A stretch of DNA of 16,766 bases from Porticoccaceae bacterium UBA1989 (lineage in GTDB: Bacteria > Pseudomonadota > Gammaproteobacteria > Pseudomonadales > Porticoccaceae). The notes below the pieces were generated by a model. It had not been told where the DNA came from, searched no databases, and worked only from the letters and a program-made list of their open reading frames with translations. The position numbers were made by a program, and so were the translations under genes. Positions 6,853 through 14,278 of the stretch are shown in pieces (position 1 is the first letter of the stretch; each line of letters begins with the position of its first letter). Location: contig DDDD01000156.1 in assembly GCA_002335945.1 (NCBI GenBank), positions 1,518 to 18,283 on the forward strand, in the 5' to 3' direction.

Positions 6853-8859
6853 ATGACTCAAGCAAAACCAAAAACAGCTGTGGATATAGATCAAGCGCAG
6901 AGATTACTGGGGGCAGGCAAACTTGAGGATGCCCAGGTGCTTATTGATAATGTCCTTGCTGAGAGTCCCGATAATGACGATGCGCTGTATACCTTCGCGG
7001 TGATTCAGCGGCTTAAAAAGCGTCATGTAGACGCATTAAAAACCTTAGACCAAGTATTACAGCAACAGCCCAATTTAGCGCGAGCCTTTCAGGAGCGTGC
7101 ACTAAACGAACTGTCTCTAAATAACCCAATGCCTGCGGGCAAGGCCTTAGAGGCCGCGGTAGCTCTAGATCCATCTCTACTAAAGAGCTGGACGCTACTT
7201 GTCCCTCTGTATAAAGCAAGTGGCAGCAGCAAGGCGATTCAGGCTCAAGAGCAAGTCGATTTTTTGAAGACATTACCAAGAGAGCTTTTAACCGCCATTA
7301 GCTACCTGTCTGCGGATCGCCTGCTCGAGGCCGAGCGAGTGTGCAGGGCATTCTTAATGGAGAATAAAACCCATGTTGAAGGAATGCGCCTATTAGCTGA
7401 AATTGCGACACGCAATAATATTCTCGAAGATGCCGAATTTTTGCTCGAAAGTGTTATCGCCTTTGAGCCCGACCACCTCGACGGCAATATTCAATACGCC
7501 CATATCTTGTTGCGTCGGCAGCGCTTTCATAAGGCCTATGATCAGGCTAAAAAAGTATTTGATAATTACCCTCAGGCCAAAGAGCGAACCCAGCCGGTAT
7601 ATGCTTCGGCCTGTTTTGGTGTGGGTAGAAACGAAGAGGCAATTAGCCAGTACCTCGAAATGGTTGAAGCGACTCCCACAAACGCACAATTATTTATTTC
7701 TCTAGGTCATATATACAACACACAGGGCCATCCCGATAAGGCTGCAGAGGCATTTAAGCAAGCCTATAAGATCAACCCCAAGTTTGGCGACGCCTACTGG
7801 AGTTTGGCCAATACTAAATCTTATAAATTTGATGATCAGCAAATAACCGTCATGCAAAGCTCTGAGGCCAGTTCTGATATTCCTTCACTGGATCAGATTC
7901 AAATCAACTTTGCATTGGGTAAGGCGTTTGAAGATCGTCATGATTACAAACAGGCATTCCACCACTACGCCAAGGGTAATGACTTAAAGAAACCTACCAC
8001 TCATTACGTGGCGGAGCAGCTGCAGAGACGGATTGATTCGCAAATTTCGATCTGTACTCAGGCGTTCTTAGAGTCTAAAAAAGACTTGGGCAATAATTCA
8101 GCTGATCCTATTTTTATTGTTGGGTTGCCACGTTCAGGGTCGACATTGTTAGAGCAGATTTTAGCGTCCCATTCTCAAGTAGATGGCACCATGGAGCTGC
8201 ATAATATATTGGACCTGGCCAAGCGTCTGCGTGGTAGAGATAATGAAAATGATGAAAATCCCAGATACCCACAGATAATAACTGAGCTAGATAACAGCTA
8301 TTTTGAGCGCTTCGGTGATCAGTTTATGCAGGACACTCAGGTGTATAGAGAATCCGCGCCGTTCTTTACCGACAAGATGCCGAATAACTTTTTTCATATA
8401 GGCTTAATTAAGCTGATCCTACCCAATGCCAAAATAATTGATGCTCGTCGTCATCCAATGGCCTGCTGTTTTAGTGGCTTCAAGCAACTGTTTGGCGAAG
8501 GGCAGGAATTTTCTTATGGCCTGGCCGATATAGGTAATTACTATCGGCAGTATGTGAAACTGATGGATCACTGGGATCAGGTATTGCCGAATTTTGTGCT
8601 GCGCGTTCAGCACGAAGATGTGGTTGAAGACCTGGAAACACAGGTGCGCCGCATTCTTGATTTTTGTGGGTTACCTTTTGAAGAAGCCTGTCTGGATTTT
8701 CATAAAACCGAACGCAGTGTGCGTACACCGAGCGCTGAGCAGGTTCGTCAGCCAATTTACAAAACTGGCCTTGATCAGTGGCGCAATTTCGAAGAGCATC
8801 TACAGCCATTGATCGATGCTTTGGGGCCCGATGTTTTGAAGCGCTATCCGATTAATTAG
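6853..8859 (+). CDS. TPR-repeat sulfotransferase (Sulfotransfer_3-like)
   Basis: A 668-residue two-part protein with no signal peptide. Residues 10-345 are a chain of tetratricopeptide repeats (for example KLEDAQVLIDNVLAESPDN, NILEDAEFLLESVIAFEPDH, HPDKAAEAFKQAYKINPKFGD). A linker unit FALGKAFEDRHDYKQAFHHY follows, then a PAPS-dependent sulfotransferase domain at about 415-655. The 5'-phosphosulfate loop is GLPRSGST (424-431) and the 3'-phosphate site is ARRHPMACCFSGF (R532/R533 and S541). Such enzymes move sulfate from PAPS to a hydroxyl or amine; TPRs usually bind a protein or peptide partner. The acceptor is unknown. It begins 69 bp after the receptor, beyond a strong terminator; the ribosome site is weak (GAGAAAA). 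It is followed at 2 bp by a second sulfotransferase, implying co-expression. Confidence 0.92.
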   Translation: MTQAKPKTAVDIDQAQRLLGAGKLEDAQVLIDNVLAESPDNDDALYTFAVIQRLKKRHVDALKTLDQVLQQQPNLARAFQERALNELSLNNPMPAGKALEAAVALDPSLLKSWTLLVPLYKASGSSKAIQAQEQVDFLKTLPRELLTAISYLSADRLLEAERVCRAFLMENKTHVEGMRLLAEIATRNNILEDAEFLLESVIAFEPDHLDGNIQYAHILLRRQRFHKAYDQAKKVFDNYPQAKERTQPVYASACFGVGRNEEAISQYLEMVEATPTNAQLFISLGHIYNTQGHPDKAAEAFKQAYKINPKFGDAYWSLANTKSYKFDDQQITVMQSSEASSDIPSLDQIQINFALGKAFEDRHDYKQAFHHYAKGNDLKKPTTHYVAEQLQRRIDSQISICTQAFLESKKDLGNNSADPIFIVGLPRSGSTLLEQILASHSQVDGTMELHNILDLAKRLRGRDNENDENPRYPQIITELDNSYFERFGDQFMQDTQVYRESAPFFTDKMPNNFFHIGLIKLILPNAKIIDARRHPMACCFSGFKQLFGEGQEFSYGLADIGNYYRQYVKLMDHWDQVLPNFVLRVQHEDVVEDLETQVRRILDFCGLPFEEACLDFHKTERSVRTPSAEQVRQPIYKTGLDQWRNFEEHLQPLIDALGPDVLKRYPIN

Positions 8860-8861
8860 TA

Positions 8862-9485
8862 GTGATAGTTTCTCAGGCTAAAAAGTTTATATTTTTCGCG
8901 GTACCCAAAACGGGTACCCATGCGGTTCGTGAGTTACTAAACACCCATAAAGGGCCCGATGACTGGGAACAGCAGATATTATTCGGCGAGCAGTTATCTC
9001 CTATTCCAGAGATCGCTAAAATTCAGCATGGGCATATTAGTGCCCAACAAATTGCGCCGCATCTTGATAAAAAGGCATGGGAAAATTATTTTAAATTTGC
9101 CATTGTTAGAAATCCTTTTGATCGATTTATCTCTATCTGTTTCTTTTTAAATCGCAATAATCCAAAATTTATTGAGACACCGCTGATGTGGATGAAATCA
9201 GCGATTGTGGTGCCGCGTTTTCGAGAGCGTGTTTTGGTTAAGCCTCAGTATCTTCAGCTAACTGATGTTCAGGGCAGTATGGCTATGGATTATGTGGGCC
9301 GCTATGAGGCGTTGCAGGACTCAATGGATGAAATTTGTGAGAGGCTGCAGATTGAGCCGACCCCATTGAAAAAGAGAAACGCCTCAGAGCATCAGCAGTA
9401 TCGCGAGTACTATGATGATGAACTCAAATCTGCAGTAGAAACATTCTATCAAGAAGACCTAGCGCGATTTAACTATTTTTATTAG
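8862..9485 (+). CDS. Small sulfotransferase, family 2 (Sulfotransfer_2-like)
   Basis: A 207-residue protein of the Golgi-type family 2 sulfotransferase fold, here without a membrane anchor or signal. The 5'-phosphosulfate loop is FFAVPKTGTHAVRELL (residues 11-26, K16-T17-G18-T19) and the 3'-phosphate motif is FAIVRNPFDRFIS (R83, S91). VGRYEAL and the C-terminal FNYFY also fit the family. The start is GTG, 2 bp after the stop of the TPR-sulfotransferase, so it is probably translationally coupled. Relatives sulfate carbohydrates; the acceptor here is unknown. The 3' end overlaps the convergent hydroxylase gene by 17 bp. Two unlike sulfotransferases in one operon suggest two acceptors or two steps of one pathway. 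Confidence 0.88.
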   Translation: MIVSQAKKFIFFAVPKTGTHAVRELLNTHKGPDDWEQQILFGEQLSPIPEIAKIQHGHISAQQIAPHLDKKAWENYFKFAIVRNPFDRFISICFFLNRNNPKFIETPLMWMKSAIVVPRFRERVLVKPQYLQLTDVQGSMAMDYVGRYEALQDSMDEICERLQIEPTPLKKRNASEHQQYREYYDDELKSAVETFYQEDLARFNYFY

Positions 9486-10461
9486 TGTAGGCACTTATCT
9501 GCTCAACATTGAGCGCGGCATGAATTAAACGCTGCATAATGATGGGGTTTAGTCCAACTTGATTACTGCCATTAATCAGTGCTCTCGGGTTGGGGTCAAG
9601 CTGACTTGCTGCCCGGCCCAATAGCTCCCGGTACTTTATCCAACCAGCTTCTTCATAGCCATGGAGGTGCCAATTTTCACGCCAGTCTTTGGCCAGACTA
9701 ATGAGTAGGTTTTTGTATTTTTCCCCTAGCTGCGGATCATTATCTGAATTACTTTCGATATCATTGATTAGTTCATTAGCAATGGCTTCGAACTCACCGG
9801 GTGCCATGACTGGTGCAATATTATATCGTTCAGTTTTAATATTGGTTTGATGTGTCGGTTGATAGGGGTGCTGTGTAATTTTTCCTTGCAACGCCGCCGT
9901 ATTATCTTCAATGCCAAAGGACTCCATTTCTCGCACTGTTTGCCAAAACCGAGAGGAGCCTGAGGTGTCGATCACTAAGTGGACGCGGTCTTGATCACTG
10001 GCATTGACTACTTTATGGCGACGCCAGGAGTCGAATATCCAGCATTCTCCTGCGCGCATATGAATCGCTTGATCACCACAGTGAAAGATAACCTGTGGAT
10101 TGGTGATAATAGGAATATGGATTCTTACCCTGCTATACCAGTGGTAATTGAAATCCACATGCTCGCTGACCTGTGCGCCAGCATCCAAGCGCATCAATCT
10201 GGAACGTGCCAATACCTCACCGAAACTTCCCATCACTTGCTGCATATAGTCGCAGCTAAGTAGCTCTGGGGTTACCGCCATTGGCCCATCGAAATCATTG
10301 TTACGCTGACCGTTGAGAGAGATCAGCGGGATCGCCAAGTTGCCGGCCAACTTGGAGGGATGTTCCATCCAGTGGTCGTCTGCAAACTTAGCAATTTCAC
10401 TCTGTAATTGAAGAGCATCAAATTGATAGGGGAGGCGGACAAAAGGTTGGGCGAGTTTCAT
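9469..10461 (-). CDS. Aspartyl/asparaginyl beta-hydroxylase-like dioxygenase
   Basis: A 330-residue protein whose residues 1-170 match the aspartyl/asparaginyl beta-hydroxylase domain (2-oxoglutarate and Fe(II) dependent). Visible are H101-V-D103 (SEHVDFNYHW), the RVRIHIPIITNP strand, GECWIFDSWRRHKVVN with H149, and DRVHLVID (R159), which fit the iron ligands and 2-oxoglutarate-binding arginine of the family. Residues 195-330 form a mainly helical C-terminal extension (FEAIANELINDIESNSD, AKDWRENWHLHGYEEAGW) that I do not recognise. There is no signal peptide, so the substrate is likely cytosolic. It is convergent with the sulfotransferases and has its own promoter at 10542-10570. Hydroxylation next to sulfation suggests a joint modification pathway, which is inference. 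Confidence 0.87.
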   Translation of the reverse strand: MKLAQPFVRLPYQFDALQLQSEIAKFADDHWMEHPSKLAGNLAIPLISLNGQRNNDFDGPMAVTPELLSCDYMQQVMGSFGEVLARSRLMRLDAGAQVSEHVDFNYHWYSRVRIHIPIITNPQVIFHCGDQAIHMRAGECWIFDSWRRHKVVNASDQDRVHLVIDTSGSSRFWQTVREMESFGIEDNTAALQGKITQHPYQPTHQTNIKTERYNIAPVMAPGEFEAIANELINDIESNSDNDPQLGEKYKNLLISLAKDWRENWHLHGYEEAGWIKYRELLGRAASQLDPNPRALINGSNQVGLNPIIMQRLIHAALNVEQISAYTNKNS

Positions 10462-10541
10462 AGGCTTAATCGGATTCTAGTTAGTTTTTATTATCCTCAA
10501 CAGGCCGACATCTTTATAAGGCTAATAGCAAATATTATCAG

Positions 10542-10570
10542 AGTATAGGTGGCCACTGTAAATGGTGCAA
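10542..10570 (-). promoter_or_regulatory. Sigma-70 promoter of the hydroxylase gene
   Basis: On the minus strand TTGCAC (10565-10570) and TATACT (10542-10547) are separated by exactly 17 bp. The expected start of transcription is near 10535, giving a leader of about 75 bases before the ATG at 10461. No comparable promoter was found for the divergent reductase gene, although an inverted repeat TTAGA-AA-TCTAA lies nearby at about 10585. Confidence 0.65.
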
Positions 10571-10650
10571 TTTGAATGCCGTTTTTAGAAATCTAATCAA
10601 ACTATAAGCCTGTATACTTTTGATATTAATTTTATCAGGGGGATTAAACC

Positions 10651-11670
10651 ATGTCTGACATGAAAATGACCGAGCGAGAAATCCAACAACTAGTAGAGGA
10701 TTGCTTAAGCGCCAACGGCTGCAATCAAGAAAACGCGGCGGCACTGGGTCGCACCATGGCCTCAGCTGAGCGGGATGGCAGTGCCTCCCATGGTTTATTT
10801 AGAATGCCGGGCTATATTGCCTCGCTGCGCAGTGGCAAAGTTAATGGCAACGCCCAACCCACCGTCACTCGTATTTCTCCCGCCGTGGTTAAGGTTGATG
10901 GTGATCATGGTTATGCGCCACTCGCCCTGGAAAAAGGCCGTGAAGCATTAATAGAAGCCGCCCGTGAGAATGGGATTGCCGCTATGGCGCTAGTCAATGT
11001 ACATCACTTTGCCTCCCTATGGATTGAAGTGGAGCCTATTGCCGAAGCGGGGTTAGTCGCTATGGCGTTTACCACCTACAAGCCGGCTGTGGTTCCCGCT
11101 GGCGCTAAAGAACCCTTGTTCGGCACCAACCCCATGTGTTTCGGCTGGCCCCGTGGTGACAAGCCGCCACTGGTGTTTGACCAGGCCTCGGCCTCTATGG
11201 CACGTGGCGAAGTTATGATTGCCGCTCGAGACGGACATGCTGTGCCTATGGGTACAGGTGTGGATGCCGAGGGCAACCAAACTACGGATGCACAGAAGAT
11301 TATCGATGGCGGCGCGTTGCTGCCCTTTGGTGGCCATAAGGGTTCGACCATTGCCATGATGATCGAGTTATTGGTTGCCGGCCTTACGGGTATGGACTTT
11401 AGTTACGAAGCGCAGAAAAATGATAATAACGATGGCGGCCCGCCGAACGGTGGTGAGTTCATGTTAGCGATAGATCCCAATCGTTTCGGAGATGCTGAGG
11501 GTTGGTTGAACCATTCTGAGGAATTTTTACAGCGCCTAGCCGGTATGGAAGGGGCGCATATCCCCGGTAACCGTCGCTATGCCAATCGCGCTAAAAGTGC
11601 TGCCGATGGTATTACGGTGAGTGCCAAGGTCCATGCCAGCTGTGTGGAATTTATTAATACAGCCAGTTAG
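10651..11670 (+). CDS. Ldh2/MDH2-family reductase, probable delta1-pyrroline-2-carboxylate reductase
   Basis: A 339-residue cytosolic NAD(P)H oxidoreductase of the malate/L-lactate dehydrogenase type 2 family. Visible motifs are AERDGSASHGLFRMPGY with catalytic H47, VHHFASLW (H118-H119), GTNPMCFGWP, MARGEVMIAARDGH and LPFGGHKGSTIAMMIELLVAGLTG. The HHFASLW-xVEP pattern resembles DpkA/Lhp-type delta1-piperideine-2-carboxylate and delta1-pyrroline-2-carboxylate reductases, which make L-pipecolate or L-proline from the cyclic imines, more than malate dehydrogenases. Length is normal. The start is fixed by AGGGGG at 10637-10642, 8 bases upstream. It converges on the LysR gene, and a 2-oxoglutarate-semialdehyde-type dehydrogenase lies on the other side, which together fit proline, hydroxyproline or pipecolate metabolism. 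Confidence 0.85.
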   Translation: MSDMKMTEREIQQLVEDCLSANGCNQENAAALGRTMASAERDGSASHGLFRMPGYIASLRSGKVNGNAQPTVTRISPAVVKVDGDHGYAPLALEKGREALIEAARENGIAAMALVNVHHFASLWIEVEPIAEAGLVAMAFTTYKPAVVPAGAKEPLFGTNPMCFGWPRGDKPPLVFDQASASMARGEVMIAARDGHAVPMGTGVDAEGNQTTDAQKIIDGGALLPFGGHKGSTIAMMIELLVAGLTGMDFSYEAQKNDNNDGGPPNGGEFMLAIDPNRFGDAEGWLNHSEEFLQRLAGMEGAHIPGNRRYANRAKSAADGITVSAKVHASCVEFINTAS

Positions 11671-11711
11671 ATGGAATGAATGGGTCTTTATTTATGGCAT
11701 GCCCAGACAGT

Positions 11712-11752
11712 AGTTAAAGCATGCTCAGGCTGAAGTTAAAGCATGCTCAGGC
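11712..11752. repeat. Tandem duplication, 19-bp units with 22-bp period
   Basis: AGTTAAAGCATGCTCAGGC occurs at 11712-11730 and again, identically, at 11734-11752. The right copy contains the last codons and the stop of the LysR gene, so the left copy repeats the gene's end (GLSML and stop) just outside it. Each copy includes the palindrome GCATGC. It appears to be a recent local slippage duplication. Confidence 0.85.
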
Positions 11753-12638
11753 CGTATTTCTCTACCTGCTGAGGGGTTTCACGAACAATGGTGTCTATCA
11801 TTGCCTCAGCGGCTGGAGAAAGGGTCCAGCCCTTGCGAGTAATCAGGTAGATATTGCGGCTCTCTAAGGGCACCAGAGGCCGAGAGACTAGATCGGTTGT
11901 TGATTTGGGTACTGCCAAAGAGGGCAGTACTGACACCCCGAGATTAGAGTTCAGCATAGCCACTAGGGTGGTGATATTGGGGAAATCAAACTTCGAATCT
12001 CCCATGTTCTGGCGAGCCCTCAATGTTTTGGTTACGCCAGTGTCGAGAAAGGTAACCTTATCCAACTGCTCCCAATCAATAGGCTTTGTCTGCGCGGCTA
12101 ACGGATGATCTCGATGGCAAATTAATTCCAGCTTGTCGGCGAATAGGGGTGTGAACTCAAGTACCTTATTGGGCTTCCACATACTGCCGATACCAAAGTC
12201 CACTTCATTGCGCTCCACACGATGCTGCACCCCGCGAGAACTATCATCGTCTAGATGGAGGTTAATCCCAGGGAATTCCGTGGAGAATATTTTGATGATC
12301 TCTGGCAGCAGGTTGGTTGCGACTGAGGGTACGGCCGCCATGCTGACATGGCCACTGCGGCGCTCAGAGGTTGCACGAAGATCATAGATTGCAGTATCAA
12401 AATCCCGCACTAGACGCTCGGCAACCGGCAGGAAATTTTCGCCCTCGGTGGTGGTGCTTACATTGCGGGTGGTGCGCTCAATAAGCTTTAAGCCGATAAA
12501 TGCTTCGAGCTGCTTCACTGCCAAGGTGATGGCCGGCTGGGTTCGGGATAATTTTTCTGCCGCACGGTTAAAGCTGCCTTCTTTGGCAACCACGATAAAG
12601 GTGCGTAAATGTCGAAGCGTTACGTTTAAGTATTTGAT
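11736..12638 (-). CDS. LysR-family transcriptional regulator with non-canonical start
   Basis: A LysR-type regulator: N-terminal winged helix-turn-helix (LRHLRTFIVVAKEGSF, NRAAEKLSRTQPAITLAV), linker, and C-terminal inducer-binding domain (AAVPSVATNLLPEIIKIFS, VDFGIGSMW, LNSNLGVSVLPSLAVP). The first in-frame canonical start, GTG at 12591-12593, would remove the first helix of the DNA-binding domain. The family pattern continues upstream as KYLNVTLRHLRTF to an ATC at 12636-12638, preceded at 7 bases by AAGGG; no ATG, GTG or TTG occurs between this ATC and the GTG. I therefore give the extended frame of about 300 residues, starting at ATC. It is divergent from the aldehyde dehydrogenase operon, which it probably controls, and convergent with the reductase gene. 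Confidence 0.85.
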   Translation of the reverse strand: MKYLNVTLRHLRTFIVVAKEGSFNRAAEKLSRTQPAITLAVKQLEAFIGLKLIERTTRNVSTTTEGENFLPVAERLVRDFDTAIYDLRATSERRSGHVSMAAVPSVATNLLPEIIKIFSTEFPGINLHLDDDSSRGVQHRVERNEVDFGIGSMWKPNKVLEFTPLFADKLELICHRDHPLAAQTKPIDWEQLDKVTFLDTGVTKTLRARQNMGDSKFDFPNITTLVAMLNSNLGVSVLPSLAVPKSTTDLVSRPLVPLESRNIYLITRKGWTLSPAAEAMIDTIVRETPQQVEKYGLSML

Positions 12639-12703
12639 ATCACTACCCTTTATTATTATTATCGGGTCTGGCGCTATAAATCAATTTAACTTATATATGT
12701 ATA

Positions 12704-12718
12704 CTAATTTTTAATTAG
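12704..12718. promoter_or_regulatory. Candidate LysR operator in the divergent control region
   Basis: CTAATT-TTT-AATTAG is a perfect dyad in the 182-bp AT-rich region between the LysR and aldehyde dehydrogenase genes. Its size suits a T-N11-A type LysR box. Further inverted repeats lie at 12721-12740 (TTATAT...ATATAA) and 12766-12790 (AGATAA...TTATCT). No consensus -35/-10 pair is clear. Assignment to LysR binding is inference from position. Confidence 0.4.
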
Positions 12719-12820
12719 ATTTATATCTGCATAAATATAAGAATAGGCAGACAATGGTCGCCAGTAGATAAAAACAGGCCGCTATTATCTGTTTTAAAAC
12801 AATAATTAAGGGGAGTTTGC

Positions 12821-14266
12821 ATGAGCCAAGAGATGTTCCAGAACTATATTAACGGGCAGTGGGTTGGTAGTTCAGCCGCAATAGAAAATATAAACCCGTC
12901 AGACACCAGTGAGGTAGTGGGGCGCTATGCAAAAGCTTCCTCTGAAGACTGTCTTGCCGCCATTGCTGCGGCCAATGCGGCCTTTGATGGCTGGTCGCAA
13001 AGTGGTTTGGAGCAGCGCAAACAAATTCTGGATTTTATTGGTGCAGAGCTGATTGCTCGCAGTGGTGAAATTGGTGAGATTCTCGCTCGTGAAGAGGGTA
13101 AAACCCGCGCCGAAGGGGTTGGTGAAGTCTATCGCTCTGGCCAGTTCTTTCAATACTATGGGGCCGAAGCACTGCGCCTGATGGGCGAAAATACCCAGTC
13201 AGTGCGTCCAGGTGTGGATGTAGAAGTTCATCGTGAAGCCTTGGGTGTTATCGGTATTGTCACTCCCTGGAATTTCCCTATGGCCGTAGCGGCATGGAAA
13301 GTTGCCCCTGCGCTCTGTTATGGCAATGCGGTGGTGTTAAAACCCGCAGAGCTAGTGCCAGGCAGTGCTTGGATTCTCGCTGATATTATTAGCCGCAGTG
13401 GGCTCCCCGCGGGTGTCTTTAACCTAGTGATGGGTTCCGGTCGCGATGTGGGCGAAACCCTCTGTACGTCCCCCGATATTCAAGCCGTGACCTTTACTGG
13501 TTCGGTGGGTGTTGGCCGCCATATCGCGCGCAATGCCATCGACAATATGGCTCGTGTGCAGTTGGAGATGGGCAGTAAGAATGCGCTGGTAGTGTTGGAC
13601 GATGCGGATATTGATGTTGCCGTTAACTGTGCCCTTGCCGGCGGTTATTTTGGTACCGGGCAAAAATGTACCGCCTCTTCAAGAATCATTGTTCAGGCCG
13701 GTATCCATGATGAATTTGTAAGTCAGCTCAGTGCTGCGGTTAGCAACTTGGTCGTTGGCCATGCATTGACTGAAGGCGCTCAGATCGGCCCTGTGGTCGA
13801 TGCCCGTCAGCTCGCACAGAATCTCGAGTATATTCAGATCGCCAAAGATGAAGGCGCTGAGTTACTGGTGGGTGGTGAGCGCTTGCAGCTCGACACTGAG
13901 GGGTTCTTTATGTCCCCCGCGCTGTTCGTGAATACTAACAATCAGATGCGTATTAACCGCGAAGAAGTGTTTGGTCCGGTCGCCTGTGTGATTAAAGTGG
14001 ACAGCTATGAGCAGGCCCTTGAAGTGTCTAATGATTCAGACTTTGGTCTGACCTCGGGCATTATCACCAATTCGTTAAAGAACGCCGGCCACTTTAAACG
14101 TCATTCCAAATCAGGCTGTGTGATGGTTAATCTGCCAACCGCAGGTACCGATTACCATGTGCCCTTTGGCGGTCGTAAAAACTCTAGCTACGGCCCCCGC
14201 GAGCAGGGTCAATCTGCCCGCGAGTTCTACACCATTGTAAAAACCAACTACAGCAAGCCTTACTAA
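12821..14266 (+). CDS. NAD(P)-dependent aldehyde dehydrogenase, probably 2-oxoglutarate semialdehyde type
   Basis: A 481-residue aldehyde dehydrogenase with complete active site: N151 in TPWNFPMA, E249 in LEMGSKN, C283 in GTGQKCTASSR, and the EEVFGPVA motif. The C-terminal part (PTAGTDYHVPFGGRK, SYGPREQGQSAREFYT) resembles 2-oxoglutarate (alpha-ketoglutarate) semialdehyde dehydrogenases of pentose and hydroxyproline catabolism; assignment from motif memory is moderate. The reaction would be oxidation of an aldehyde acid to the acid, feeding 2-oxoglutarate to the TCA cycle. AGGGGAG precedes the ATG by about 6 bases. It is the first gene of an operon with the M19-like and BCCT genes and is read away from the LysR gene. 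Confidence 0.9.
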   Translation: MSQEMFQNYINGQWVGSSAAIENINPSDTSEVVGRYAKASSEDCLAAIAAANAAFDGWSQSGLEQRKQILDFIGAELIARSGEIGEILAREEGKTRAEGVGEVYRSGQFFQYYGAEALRLMGENTQSVRPGVDVEVHREALGVIGIVTPWNFPMAVAAWKVAPALCYGNAVVLKPAELVPGSAWILADIISRSGLPAGVFNLVMGSGRDVGETLCTSPDIQAVTFTGSVGVGRHIARNAIDNMARVQLEMGSKNALVVLDDADIDVAVNCALAGGYFGTGQKCTASSRIIVQAGIHDEFVSQLSAAVSNLVVGHALTEGAQIGPVVDARQLAQNLEYIQIAKDEGAELLVGGERLQLDTEGFFMSPALFVNTNNQMRINREEVFGPVACVIKVDSYEQALEVSNDSDFGLTSGIITNSLKNAGHFKRHSKSGCVMVNLPTAGTDYHVPFGGRKNSSYGPREQGQSAREFYTIVKTNYSKPY

Positions 14267-14278
14267 GGGGAACCTGTG

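Noticed and set aside
14276..14278. GTG start for the M19-like gene
   Set aside because: The adjacent ATG at 14279 has the better distance to AAGGGG and is the stronger codon.
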